Shown: in pieces, positions 10,006 to 19,704 of the stretch | Layout of the letters: every line of letters starts with the position of its first letter | How positions within the stretch are numbered: position 1 is the stretch's first letter | Assembly: GCA_028873965.1 (NCBI GenBank) | Contig: JAPPMU010000042.1 | Location: forward strand, 66,383-130,382 | DNA length: 64,000 nucleotides | Source of the DNA: Chloroflexota bacterium | GTDB taxonomy: Bacteria > Chloroflexota > Dehalococcoidia > Lucifugimonadales > UBA3495 | Reading direction: 5' to 3' | The notes under the pieces: generated by a model | What the model was told of the DNA's origin: nothing | Databases searched by the model: none | Seen by the model: the letters and a program-made list of their open reading frames with translations, nothing else | Made by a program: the position numbers and the translations under genes

Positions 10006-11853
10006 CTACTGCGCGGTGGTGATGTACTCCATGTGGGTGATGGCGGTGTTGATGTTGCCGGGCCAGATGAACTCGCCGACCTCGTTGGGGTTGATGGCGA
10101 TCTGGCTGGGGAGCCAGACGATGGGCACCTCGGCGTACTGATCGAACTTGATGTCACCGGCGGCGCGGAGGGCGTTCGCCTTCACGTCCGGGCTGACGGC
10201 GGTGATGGCTTCCACGTAGAGCTCGTCGAGCTTGGGGTCAGGAACGATGCGCTGGAACCCCTCGGGTCCGCTGCGGTTGTAGAAGCGCAGGGTCACCTCG
10301 GCGGGACGCATGGTGCCACGAATCGGCGCAATCGTGCCGTGGGTCTTGCCGGGCCGGTAGAAGTCGGCGCGGAAGCGGGCCCACTCCATCTCCTCGGCAT
10401 GGACGTCGATGCCAATGTCCGACAGATAAGTGAAAGCAGCCTCGGCCATGGGGATCATTTCGGGCACGCCGGAGAGCTGGGTGATGATGAGCTTGAGGGG
10501 ATAGCCCTCGTGACCGGATTCCTTGATCAACTCGCGGGCGCGGTCAGGATCGAAACTGTATTTTTCGTCAAACTCCCGGGACCAGCGATCATTCCAGCCG
10601 GGCAGGCTGGGGTGGAAGCCCCACACCGGGTGCGGCGAACCGAACCCGCTGAACAGTGTTTCGTTGATTTCTTCCCGGTTGATGGCGCGATTGATCGCCT
10701 CCCGCACCCGAATGTCCAAGTGAGGATCGCTCGGGTCGTGGAAAGGACTCAGGGGCGAGAAGATGCCACCCATGACGAAGGCTACCTGGATGGAGGGCAG
10801 CTCGCTCTCCACGATAATCATCCCGCCGTCCTTCGCCTCGGGGTGGAGGTCGCGGTTGACCTCAGCGATCTGCACCTGGGCGGTGAGCAGGTTGGCCAGG
10901 CGAGTGGCCGGCTCGGGGGTATTGATCTGCTCCAACTCGCTCCAGAACGGGGTCTGGCGCCAGTGGTCTTCGACGCGCGAGTAGAGGATGTTGCCGCCGA
11001 CACCGAGCTGGCGGCTCTCGAACTGCCACGGACCGTTTCCGGCCGGCTTGTCGATGTATCCCTGCTCGCCCTCGGCGTCCCACTGATCTTTGCTGTACAT
11101 GAAGTAGTTGCCCTGCTGCGCGGAGACTACGAAGTCCATGGCGGCCTCGGGGCGCAGCAGGTTGAATTCCACCGTGTGGTCATCGACCACGCGGATATTC
11201 TCGAACAGCTCGTCCGCCGTCTGGCCGAACAGGCCGCGGAACAGGCCGGTGTCGGTGGCGATGGCCTCTTCGCCGATGATCAGGGCCGCGGAATGGGGAA
11301 CGTCGTTGGCAGTGAACTCGCCCCAATCGCCGTGGAACGGGATGCCCTCGCGGAGGCGGAACACCCACTGGGTGCCGTCAGCCTTGGAGATTTCCCACTC
11401 GGTGGCCAGGCCGGGCTGCAGGGACCCGTCAAAACGGTCCGTGTGAACCAGCGGTTCGGCGAACGGGCGAACCTGCGCGTTGGCGGAGGTAGTGGTGCCC
11501 AGCCAACCGCGCACCAGTTCCTGCACCGGCGGAGTCACGGCGATCCGCAGCCGTCCGCCGACGACCTCGGATTGCTGGGCAACCGAAGGCGTGTTGGTCG
11601 GCCGCGGCGTGGCGGTGGCTACGATGGTGGGAACGGCGGTCGCCGCCGGCGCCTGCTGTTGGGGCTGGGCCGCCGGCGCCGTGGTAGCGGCAGGAGCGGA
11701 CCCACCGCCGGACTGCTGGGCCGCCGGCGCCGCAGTTGGCTGCGCGGCTGCCGGCGCGGCGGGCGCGGGCTCCTCAGCAGCGCCGCCACAGGCAATGCCC
11801 ACGATCAGGAGAAGCGAAGCGGCGATGGTGAGCGCAATCGTTGGTTTCAGCAC
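10006..11853 (-). CDS. ABC transporter substrate-binding lipoprotein (SBP_bac_5 family), paralogue of 5744..7603
   Basis: MLKPTIALTIAASLLLIVGIACGG lipobox, Pro/Ala/Gln-rich linker, SBP_bac_5-like body. Confidence 0.92.
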   Translation of the reverse strand: MLKPTIALTIAASLLLIVGIACGGAAEEPAPAAPAAAQPTAAPAAQQSGGGSAPAATTAPAAQPQQQAPAATAVPTIVATATPRPTNTPSVAQQSEVVGGRLRIAVTPPVQELVRGWLGTTTSANAQVRPFAEPLVHTDRFDGSLQPGLATEWEISKADGTQWVFRLREGIPFHGDWGEFTANDVPHSAALIIGEEAIATDTGLFRGLFGQTADELFENIRVVDDHTVEFNLLRPEAAMDFVVSAQQGNYFMYSKDQWDAEGEQGYIDKPAGNGPWQFESRQLGVGGNILYSRVEDHWRQTPFWSELEQINTPEPATRLANLLTAQVQIAEVNRDLHPEAKDGGMIIVESELPSIQVAFVMGGIFSPLSPFHDPSDPHLDIRVREAINRAINREEINETLFSGFGSPHPVWGFHPSLPGWNDRWSREFDEKYSFDPDRARELIKESGHEGYPLKLIITQLSGVPEMIPMAEAAFTYLSDIGIDVHAEEMEWARFRADFYRPGKTHGTIAPIRGTMRPAEVTLRFYNRSGPEGFQRIVPDPKLDELYVEAITAVSPDVKANALRAAGDIKFDQYAEVPIVWLPSQIAINPNEVGEFIWPGNINTAITHMEYITTAQ

Positions 11854-12168
11854 GATAATTCCTCCTGACGAATACCGTGCGCCATCCAGCGCATCATCTA
11901 TGGCGGTATCCGAAAATATGTCGCGTCGATATGCAGGGACGCATTATATGCGAAAGAATTCACAATTGCACTATTATCACTGCGAATTACACCATACTTT
12001 GTCCGTTGCTACGAGAATGATACTATTCTCATAATATTATCGCGTTTTTCGTTATTGATGATTTCGGATCAACGGATCCAATTATGGTACGGACATGCGC
12101 AAGCCCCCGCCGGATGGCGCAACCTCACTGGGAAAAGGCCAAGCGAAACGTCGCCCGGCGGGAAGCCG

Positions 12169-14724
12169 TTAGCCGCGTTCCAACCGGGCCAGGGTCACCA
12201 GCAGCCGCTTCAAGCCGGCGCCGGGGAAGTTGACGGTGGCCTGTTCCGTTTCGCCGCTGCCCTCCACCTCCTGTACGACTCCTTCGCCGAAGGTGGGATG
12301 GCGGACGATTTCCCCCACCGCCAGGGGAACCCGCTCCGGCTCCGGCTCGGATGGCGGACGACGGCTTGACGTCCATTCCGTAAGACGCTCGTCGATGTTG
12401 CCGCGCAGCCGACCCCGGGTCGCCTCGCCGCCGGTTCCGGAGCCGTCCCCAAGCCGGGTGCGGGAGGCGCGGCGATCCTGGGCATAGGAACCGCCGATGA
12501 CCACGTCGGAATTGCGGGATGACCGGGACGGGTTCAGACCGTAGCTGTCGGCGCGAGAGCCCGGTGGCCGGTCCAGCGCGGGAGAGGCCAGAACCTCATC
12601 GGGAAGCTCTTCGAGAAAGCGGGAGGGCAGGGATACGCCGCCGGAAGACGGGTAACGCCGTCGAAAGGCGCGGAGGAGATAGAGACGCTCCTTGGCCCGG
12701 GTCATGCCGACGTAGCAAAGACGGCGCTCCTCTTCGATCTCCGCCAGCGTGTCCATGGACCGGCTGTGGGGCAGCAGACCCTCCTCCATGCCGGCCATCA
12801 TCACCACGGGAAATTCCAGCCCCTTGGCCTGGTGCAGGGTGATGAGGGTCAGGGAGTCTTCGGACTGCTCGTAGGAATCGACGTCGGAGACCAGGGACAC
12901 GCGCTCGAGGAATGCGCCGAGGCTGTCCGGGGTATCGTTGCCGGAGGGGCCGTAGTCTTCGGCGAGGCCGCGGAGCTCCAGGATGTTCTCCCAGCGCTCG
13001 TCGCCGTCGTCCTGCGCGTTGACGTGCTTGGCGAGGCCCGACATGTCCAGGGTGCGGTCCAACAGGTCGGCCACGCCCAGCTCGCGGGAAGCTTCCGTGA
13101 GTCGGTCCAGGGTGACGGAGAGATCGGCCATGGAACGGGCGGCCCGGGCGGTGACGTCGATGGGACACGGCAGTTTCTCCGCTCTGGCAGCGGCTACCTC
13201 CCGCATGGCCTGGCGGCCGGTGAGCCCCCGTTGGGCGGCGAAGGCGGTGAGCTGCTGGACCGACTTGGCGCCCAGCCCCCGGGGTGGCACGTTGATGACG
13301 CGCTGCAGGCTGACCTCGTCGTCCGGATTGAAGATGACGCGCAGGTAGCAGACCGCGTCTTTGATCTCCTTGCGGTGGTAGAAGCGCACGCCGCCCACGA
13401 GACGGTAGGGAACGCCCTGACGCATGCACTGATCCTCGAAGGCGCGGCTCTGGGCGTTGATGCGGTACATGATGGCGCAGTCGCCGTTGCGGAACCGGCC
13501 GGCGCGAGTGAGCCGCGACACCTCGTCCACGGCCCAAAGAGCCTCGTCCTCCTCGCTGAATGCCTCGTGAAGGGTGACGGGATCGCCGGTGGGATTGCTG
13601 GTGAACAGTTCCCGTTCGATCCGCTCGGCGTTGTTGGCGATTACGCCGTCCGCGGCCCGCAGGATGTTCTTGGTGGAGCGATAGTTTTCGCCCAGGCTGA
13701 TCACCGTGGCGCCGGGAAAGTCGCTCTGGAAGCTCAGAATGTTGCCGATGTCGGCGTTGCGCCAGGCGTAGATGCTCTGGTCAGGGTCGCCCACGACGCA
13801 AAGGTTCCGGTGCGGACCGGTGAGCAACTGAGCCAGGCGATATTGCGCTACGTTGGTATCCTGGAACTCGTCAATGAGGAGATAGCGGTAGCGCCGGTGA
13901 TACTGTTCCTGAACCTCCGGGTCCCGCTCCAGCAGGTGGGTGGTGCGCACCAGCAGGTCGTCGAAGTCCAGGGCATTCTGCCGTAACAACGCCTCCTCGT
14001 AGTAACGATAGACACGGGCGCAGGTGTCGATCCAGTGCGCGCCGTACTCGTCGTCGCTGTCGTAAGCGGCCCGCGCCATGGCATGGGAGTCCTGGAGCAC
14101 GCTCTTGGCCGCAGAGATGCGGGACAACACGGCGCGGGGGTTGTACCGCTTGGTGTCCACGTCGGCCAGTTGCATGGCGGATTTCAGGGCGTCGATCTGG
14201 TCGTCCTGGTCGTAGATGGTGAAATTGCGGTCCAGACCCACACGCTCGCCGTGCCGCCTCAGAATGCGGGCGCACACGGCATGAAACGTGCCCATGGTGA
14301 CGTCCTGGCTGCGGCTCAGGAGCAGCCGGTCAAGGCGTTCGCGCATCTCGCGGGCAGCCTTGTTGGTGAAAGTAACGGCGAGGATCTGCCAGGGGTTGAC
14401 GCCGCACTCGCCGACCAGATAGGCGATGCGGTGAGTGATGACCCGGGTCTTGCCGGAGCCGGGGCCGGCGACGATCAGCAGCGGGCCGTCGGTGGTGATG
14501 ACAGCCTGCTGCTGGGGTTCGTTGAGTCCCTGGAGGATGGCCGGAGCGCCGCCGGTCGTCGGTTCAGGTTGAGTTATTCCAACGTCCAGTTCGGCGAGCT
14601 CAGGGGCATCCCAGTAGGGAGACGACGCCGGTTCCTCCCAGTAAGGCGACGACGCCGGCCCGTCGTTGCGGGCCGGCGCGGTTTGCTGGGAAGGGGATTG
14701 CGGGAAACGGGACTGGAGCGACAT
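12169..14724 (-). CDS. pcrA: UvrD/PcrA-type ATP-dependent DNA helicase
   Basis: LNEPQQQAVITTDGPLLIVAGPGSGKTRVITHRIAYL, LIDEFQDTN, GDPDQSIYAWRNA, ENYRSTKNILRAA, TLHQAKGLEFPVV. Confidence 0.95.
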   Translation of the reverse strand: MSLQSRFPQSPSQQTAPARNDGPASSPYWEEPASSPYWDAPELAELDVGITQPEPTTGGAPAILQGLNEPQQQAVITTDGPLLIVAGPGSGKTRVITHRIAYLVGECGVNPWQILAVTFTNKAAREMRERLDRLLLSRSQDVTMGTFHAVCARILRRHGERVGLDRNFTIYDQDDQIDALKSAMQLADVDTKRYNPRAVLSRISAAKSVLQDSHAMARAAYDSDDEYGAHWIDTCARVYRYYEEALLRQNALDFDDLLVRTTHLLERDPEVQEQYHRRYRYLLIDEFQDTNVAQYRLAQLLTGPHRNLCVVGDPDQSIYAWRNADIGNILSFQSDFPGATVISLGENYRSTKNILRAADGVIANNAERIERELFTSNPTGDPVTLHEAFSEEDEALWAVDEVSRLTRAGRFRNGDCAIMYRINAQSRAFEDQCMRQGVPYRLVGGVRFYHRKEIKDAVCYLRVIFNPDDEVSLQRVINVPPRGLGAKSVQQLTAFAAQRGLTGRQAMREVAAARAEKLPCPIDVTARAARSMADLSVTLDRLTEASRELGVADLLDRTLDMSGLAKHVNAQDDGDERWENILELRGLAEDYGPSGNDTPDSLGAFLERVSLVSDVDSYEQSEDSLTLITLHQAKGLEFPVVMMAGMEEGLLPHSRSMDTLAEIEEERRLCYVGMTRAKERLYLLRAFRRRYPSSGGVSLPSRFLEELPDEVLASPALDRPPGSRADSYGLNPSRSSRNSDVVIGGSYAQDRRASRTRLGDGSGTGGEATRGRLRGNIDERLTEWTSSRRPPSEPEPERVPLAVGEIVRHPTFGEGVVQEVEGSGETEQATVNFPGAGLKRLLVTLARLERG

Positions 14725-14730
14725 GGACGA

Positions 14731-15168
14731 TCAGTAGTGGCGCAGTTCGACGACGTTGTCGTCGGGGTCGTAGATGTAGAGGGAGATGCCATCCCCGTGG
14801 GAGCCCCACCGCTTGCCGGGACCGGCCTGGATGTCGATGCCGGCGTCCTCGAAGCGGGCCTTGAGGGCCTCCATGTCGGTTTGATCGATGACCATGCAGA
14901 AGTGGTCCTGGTTGCGGACATCGTCACGGCCGTTGGGGATCTCGTCCGAGGCGAAAAAGTCGATGATGGTGTCGGCGTTGATTCGGGCCGAAGGGAAACG
15001 GACTTCGCCGGCGCGCCACTGCTCGACCCGCTCGGCCTGGAGACCCAGGACCTCGGTGTAGAAGCGGAGGGACTCTTCAACGTCCCGGGTGCGCAGGACG
15101 ATGTGGTCCATTTCGGTGATCTTGACCAGGGGCTGGGTGATTCGCTCGAACCTGGTTGCGGTTGCCAT
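14731..15168 (-). CDS. VOC family protein (glyoxalase/dioxygenase superfamily)
   Basis: MATATRFERITQPLVKITEMDHIVLRTRDVEESLRFYTEVLGL...YIYDPDDNVVELRHY; AGGAGG upstream of ATG at 15168. Confidence 0.9.
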   Translation of the reverse strand: MATATRFERITQPLVKITEMDHIVLRTRDVEESLRFYTEVLGLQAERVEQWRAGEVRFPSARINADTIIDFFASDEIPNGRDDVRNQDHFCMVIDQTDMEALKARFEDAGIDIQAGPGKRWGSHGDGISLYIYDPDDNVVELRHY

Positions 15169-15273
15169 GGTGGGCCTCCTGACGGGTGGCGGTTTCACTA
15201 ACGACGTGGCTGCATTATATGGGGCGCCCGGAAGAAAGTCATCCGAACGCATAACGATGAGATCGCCAGGTGC

Positions 15274-15430
15274 CTTGCGCGTATCCAGCCTGTCATCGCA
15301 AGGAGCGCAGCCGCTCATGGAGATCTCGTCGAACCACGTGGCGATCTCGTTGCCGGACGAGACGCCGTTACCTCGACGAGATTGCCGCGCTGCGCTCGCA
15401 ATGACAACACGGGCGAAACCGGGCACGCAT
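15274..15430. repeat. dispersed inverted-repeat element (VIASxARQS-type)
   Basis: GTCATCGCAAGGAGCGCAG...CGAGATTGCCGCGCTGCGCTCGCAATGAC; related copies near 52856 and 60230. Confidence 0.6.
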
Positions 15431-15536
15431 GAGCGCCATGGGCGGCGCGAGAGTGATGTCTGATACAATGAATGAGCGTCAACCAACGCTGCTGTTCGGG
15501 CTCGCTGACCCGGTTTCCGGAGGGCCCATGCGATAC

Positions 15537-15627
15537 GGAGAGGTGGCCGAGTGGTTGAAGGCGCCGGTCTCGAAAACCGGTATACCCCTCTGGGGTATCG
15601 CGGGTTCGAATCCCGCCCTCTCCGCCA
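15537..15627 (+). tRNA. tRNA-Ser(CGA), CCA encoded
   Basis: acceptor GGAGAGG/CCTCTCC, anticodon loop CT-CGA-AA on stem CCGGT/ACCGG, long variable arm TACCCCTCTGGGGTA, T-loop GGGTTCGAATCCC, 3' CCA. Confidence 0.97.
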
Positions 15628-15658
15628 TTTTACATCGTACAATCCCCGGCACGATCGC

Positions 15659-15697
15659 CCGTTTCCTACTTGATTTGAGCAGGAAACGGCCATTTTT
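15659..15697 (+). terminator. Rho-independent terminator after tRNA-Ser
   Basis: CCGTTTCCT-acttgatttgagc-AGGAAACGG CCATTTTT. Confidence 0.75.
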
Positions 15698-15727
15698 GTA
15701 TCCGGCAACGTCCGGTGCAATCCGGCC

Positions 15728-16040
15728 CAACCGGTTCAGCAACGACCCGGAGCAGAGCATCGAGTGCGTGCTGGATCACTACGACTACATGGTCAACCTG
15801 GTGGGCGTCGACCACGTGGCCATCGGCACCGACACCAGCATCGGCGACTCGGTGGGCGTCGGAGAGGTGGTGATGGGTCGTCCCGGCCCCACGCCGGCAC
15901 GCTACATGGATGGCCTGGAATCCCCCGCCGACGGCAAGAACATCATCCGCGGGCTGATCACGCAGGGGTATTCGGACGAGGACGTGCGCAAGATCGCGGG
16001 CGGGAACGCGCTGGCGCTGTTCCGGCGGGTGATGGGGTGA
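15728..16040 (+). pseudogene. C-terminal remnant of a membrane dipeptidase (peptidase M19) gene
   Basis: RFSNDPEQSIECVLDHYDYMVNLVGVDHVAIGTDTSIGDS...GLITQGYSDEDVRKIAGGNALALFRRVMG with no N-terminal half or start upstream. Confidence 0.7.
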
Positions 16041-16202
16041 GGAGGACGCTGTTTCCGGCCAGCGGCTAGGCGTCGGAAGTGATCCCGATGGCGTGGCGGC
16101 TGGAGCGAGACTGAAGCATCGGACATAATGCAAGGTCCGTGACAAGATAGGACCGCCTGCACACCATCACACGCATACCATTGAACCCGCGCTTGCCAAT
16201 CA

Positions 16203-16628
16203 TCATTTGCCGGGAATGTACGCTGGACCTCGCCTGTTTGCGGCAGCCATCAGTTCCTTGCCAGCAGCACGCCTTTGCCTGCTGCTCATCGGCTTTTCGT
16301 ACAGCGCATCGACATGCGCGTACGTAACCTCGTCCGGTGAATCCACTATCTTGAGTACGCCAGTGGCTGCCAACTCATGCGCACTAACTTCGAGGACTGC
16401 TGCCGACGTGTTCTCGCTATTATGCGTGTATTCCCGATGGCAACGAGCTGCCGTTGTCCGAGCGCCATCGTTCAAGGACAACCCGTAATGACAACCGGTA
16501 TCGTTCAGAATGAAGCACCCAGGTAGTGCTTGACCGTCTTGGAATTTATTCGGATGTACCTGGCGGAAGTATGGCCCATCGGTAGTTATAACCGGCCTGT
16601 CGTGAGGGCAATCCGTAGGCGTTCCCAC
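16203..16628 (-). CDS. hypothetical protein (RQVHPNxFxDG type)
   Basis: 141 aa; overlaps upstream gene by 43 nt. Confidence 0.6.
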   Translation of the reverse strand: MGTPTDCPHDRPVITTDGPYFRQVHPNKFQDGQALPGCFILNDTGCHYGLSLNDGARTTAARCHREYTHNSENTSAAVLEVSAHELAATGVLKIVDSPDEVTYAHVDALYEKPMSSRQRRAAGKELMAAANRRGPAYIPGK

Positions 16629-17401
16629 GCTTCCTCCGTGTCTAGGTCAATGTCCCCAGGCATTGGATTATCGCTCTCACTAGCAGGCCAAGGGTCATAC
16701 CAGCCTATGTGCTCCTTGGCATCTATGGTCAACGTATTGCATTCGCTATCAGATTGCCAAGACGCAACGAACAAGCCATCGTCCAAGTCGAACCCTATGA
16801 ACGGCTGTGGCAGAGGAATCCCCCAATAAGACGACATCACCTGCTTCAACCACTCAGCCTGCTGGCGACGATCCAATAGGACGTCCTCTTGGCCTTGTTC
16901 TTCCAAGATCAGCTCGTCAATACGCTCCACCGCAGGAGTCAGAGGCGCAAGGTACCTACTATGAGGGCTATGAGGGCCTGCAACAGCAGATCGCCCTTTA
17001 TTGGGAACCACTATGACGCCGATCAGCGTCGATATAGCCTCTTCCGCCTCCATAGGGGTGAGAAGACGCGTCTCGTTCGCGAGGGAGTCGCTCGCTGTAG
17101 CTACAAATTCAGGTAGTTGCAACGCTGCATTTGACTGCTTTTGCACAAGCATTGAATCCACAGCACACAAGCGTACGTCCTCCCCCCCAGCAGCAGTCCA
17201 CGGCGCACGCCATTCACCGAAACCGTACCGCAACGTTGTGCCCGATGGTTCAACATACCAAAGACACCCGGAGGATACCGAGTGAGATACCTCTCCGCGC
17301 AAGGATACTATCGGCCTCGCTTGGCGGGCTTCATTCCCGATGGCGAGCCTTGTGCTGCCATGTCTAACAGTAGGGATGCAAAGGTCTGGCATAATGCTCA
17401 C
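16586..17401 (-). CDS. hypothetical protein
   Basis: 271 aa; C-terminal DDGLFVASWQSDSECNTLTIDAKEHIGWY; overlaps 17398..18069 by 4 nt. Confidence 0.6.
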   Translation of the reverse strand: MSIMPDLCIPTVRHGSTRLAIGNEARQARPIVSLRGEVSHSVSSGCLWYVEPSGTTLRYGFGEWRAPWTAAGGEDVRLCAVDSMLVQKQSNAALQLPEFVATASDSLANETRLLTPMEAEEAISTLIGVIVVPNKGRSAVAGPHSPHSRYLAPLTPAVERIDELILEEQGQEDVLLDRRQQAEWLKQVMSSYWGIPLPQPFIGFDLDDGLFVASWQSDSECNTLTIDAKEHIGWYDPWPASESDNPMPGDIDLDTEEAWERLRIALTTGRL

Positions 17402-18069
17402 GCTGCGAGTCGACCCATCAAGTCCCGGACACCACCAACGAGCTGAACGACCGCGTCGGCCACTGCCGTACCTTGCGGCAGTGGCCGCTGCTCGTTGTGC
17501 AGGTTGACGTTGACAAAAACCCTAGGGGTCTGCGGATCATTGAACCGGGGTTCCAGATTATACGTCCATTGACCCAGTTCATCCCGAATAATCATCCGGC
17601 ATGCGCCGCCGAGAAATTGGCGGTTGGGCGGTGCCACTCTTTCTTTCCTAAGCAGTCGCTCTCCGAGGAATTCAAACGCTGTCGGGTTGGAATCTTGGTC
17701 GAACACCATCTCAGCGTTGTAGCCAAAGTCATATAGTGCGCCCCCAAGGTCATTCCCGGCTAACAGCGCAGAATTGACAATCTGAGCGAAACGCGCAGCT
17801 TCTGCCGCGAGACCATCGACGGCCGGAAACTCTTTGGTTACGCTCGACCGGGCCGGGGAAAGGTTCAAGTTGACGCGGTCGCGGTCAAGGTGGAGTATCC
17901 GAGCTTGCTGAGTTTGTCCCGTGGCGGCGTCAATAGATACGCCACCGCCGTGTCGAATATCAGCATCGACCGCGCTCTGAAAACCTTGGAACGATCCTTC
18001 CGAGGCCAGTAACTCTAAATTGACTATCACCAAGCTGAAGTTGATGATTTCGCGCAGATTGGATGCCAT
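17398..18069 (-). CDS. hypothetical protein, possibly TIGR04255-like
   Basis: start MASNLREIINFSLVIVNLELL; first gene of a three-gene overlapping cassette. Confidence 0.6.
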   Translation of the reverse strand: MASNLREIINFSLVIVNLELLASEGSFQGFQSAVDADIRHGGGVSIDAATGQTQQARILHLDRDRVNLNLSPARSSVTKEFPAVDGLAAEAARFAQIVNSALLAGNDLGGALYDFGYNAEMVFDQDSNPTAFEFLGERLLRKERVAPPNRQFLGGACRMIIRDELGQWTYNLEPRFNDPQTPRVFVNVNLHNEQRPLPQGTAVADAVVQLVGGVRDLMGRLAA

Positions 18070-18198
18070 CTCTTGTCGTCTCGCAAGACCGGGCCATGTC
18101 TTCACTGGCCTCAGCGACGGATAACCTAGTTTACCATTGCTTGCCTGTCAACCATGTTTACGCCGCCCAAGGCAATCGCGTCTTGTCCTGAATGGCCT

Positions 18199-19413
18199 TC
18201 ACACGTTCAGCTCCAAAATGTACAGCCCGCCCTGGAGGCGGTCCACCACGTACATGATGCCGTTTTCGTCCACGTGGACGTCGTTGATGCCATTGGCGTC
18301 GGCGCCCTCGGGAATCTGCGGGACGTAGTAGGCAACCTCCTGGGGCTGGAAGGGATTGGTCGTGTCGAACACGCGGATGCCGCCGTTGAAGAAGGTGGCG
18401 TACACCAGGGTGTCCGATTGTAGGGACAGGGCACCCGGGCGGTTCTCGTGGATATTGTGCGCCCCGTAGCGGCCCGGCCGGTTGAAGAAGTCGTCGGTGT
18501 CCTGCATAGGCAGCGTGCTGATGATCACCGGGTTGGTCTCCAGCCGGTTGTCCATGAGCCACACCAGCTTGGGGTAGTCCGCGCCGCCCAGGGCGGTGGC
18601 CTCCTGGGTCACCACCAGCAGGTCGCGGCTGAACAGCGGCAGCACGGTGTGGGTGAACCCGGGGAACGGCGGCGCGTAGTTCAGCTGGGCGACCATGGAC
18701 GGGCGGGACACGTCGGATATGTCCAGCGTGATGACGCCCGAGTCCTTCCAACCGCAGTAGGCCCGGTCCGGCCGGTTGGGATAGACGTTGGTGTTGTGGA
18801 CGCTGTGGCCCACGTCCAGGTAGGGATGCCGGTCCGGCGGCGGCGCGTCGTCTTCCTCCTGGGTGCCGGGCAGCCACCAGCGGCCGGCCTCGCGGGGATT
18901 TGACGGGTTGCTCACGTCCATGATTACGTAGAACTGGTCGTCCTTGGGATCGGTGGGCCGGGAGTCGGGCGTGCCGGTGGCGAGATGCGCGTAGTCGCCG
19001 TCCACCCACCACAGGCAGTGGCAGCCCCGGGAGCCGGGCCCCTGGGCATCCCAGAAGGCGATGCGCCGTGGCGATTCGGGGTCGCTGATGTCGAAGACGC
19101 CCATGCCGGTGCCGGGCTGGCCGTGCTCGAGGGACTGGTAGGCCACCAGCATCGTGTCGCCGAAGATGGACAGGGAGTTGGAGCGCAGGTGGCCGTGGTC
19201 CAGATCGGTCTGAGTCACCACTCTCGGGTTGGCCAGGTCGGTGACGTCGACGCTGGTGAAGTCCTTGGGCGCAGACTCGTGGGCCATGTAGAGGATGCGC
19301 CGGCCGTTGGCGGTCTGGTGCAGGTCCACGCCCTCGCCGATGTTGTTGTGCCCCTTGAGATCGACGTGGGCAATCAGCTTCATGTTCTTCGTTTCAGCGG
19401 TTCGCGTTGTCAT
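18199..19413 (-). CDS. LVIVD-repeat / beta-propeller-like protein
   Basis: repeated DVTDLANPRVV, DISDPESPRRI, DVSNPSNPREAG, DISDVSRPSMVA units. Confidence 0.8.
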   Translation of the reverse strand: MTTRTAETKNMKLIAHVDLKGHNNIGEGVDLHQTANGRRILYMAHESAPKDFTSVDVTDLANPRVVTQTDLDHGHLRSNSLSIFGDTMLVAYQSLEHGQPGTGMGVFDISDPESPRRIAFWDAQGPGSRGCHCLWWVDGDYAHLATGTPDSRPTDPKDDQFYVIMDVSNPSNPREAGRWWLPGTQEEDDAPPPDRHPYLDVGHSVHNTNVYPNRPDRAYCGWKDSGVITLDISDVSRPSMVAQLNYAPPFPGFTHTVLPLFSRDLLVVTQEATALGGADYPKLVWLMDNRLETNPVIISTLPMQDTDDFFNRPGRYGAHNIHENRPGALSLQSDTLVYATFFNGGIRVFDTTNPFQPQEVAYYVPQIPEGADANGINDVHVDENGIMYVVDRLQGGLYILELNV

Positions 19414-19704
19414 GAAGTCCCTCCGGCGCCGGTTGAGCGCAACCTTCAAAGTTCGCGTGGGATGCCTGAGCGCAATGTACAGGGCTTGTGCAAAGTCATT
19501 GTCAGAATCAGGATTTGCCGGATTTTGGGATTTTCAGGATGTTCATAAATCCCGAAAATCCTCTAATCTTGGTAATCCTGCTTCTGACAGTTCCCGCCGG
19601 GATGAACCTTGCACCGTCCCTGCGCAGTGTACCATCGCAGGCGTCACAGGCCCTTCAAGACCTGTACAATCCCAGCCAGTCAGCTTGAGGAGGCCGCCAC
19701 GATT

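Noticed and set aside
9685-11868. 727 aa plus-strand ORF
   Set aside because: Antisense shadow of the second SBP gene; no recognisable domain
14731-15720. Long form (329 aa) of the VOC protein
   Set aside because: N-terminal part reads through tRNA antisense and a repeat; true start at 15168 with AGGAGG
15429-16040. 203 aa ORF spanning tRNA-Ser
   Set aside because: Translates through the tRNA and terminator; only its C-terminal part is protein-like (M19 remnant)
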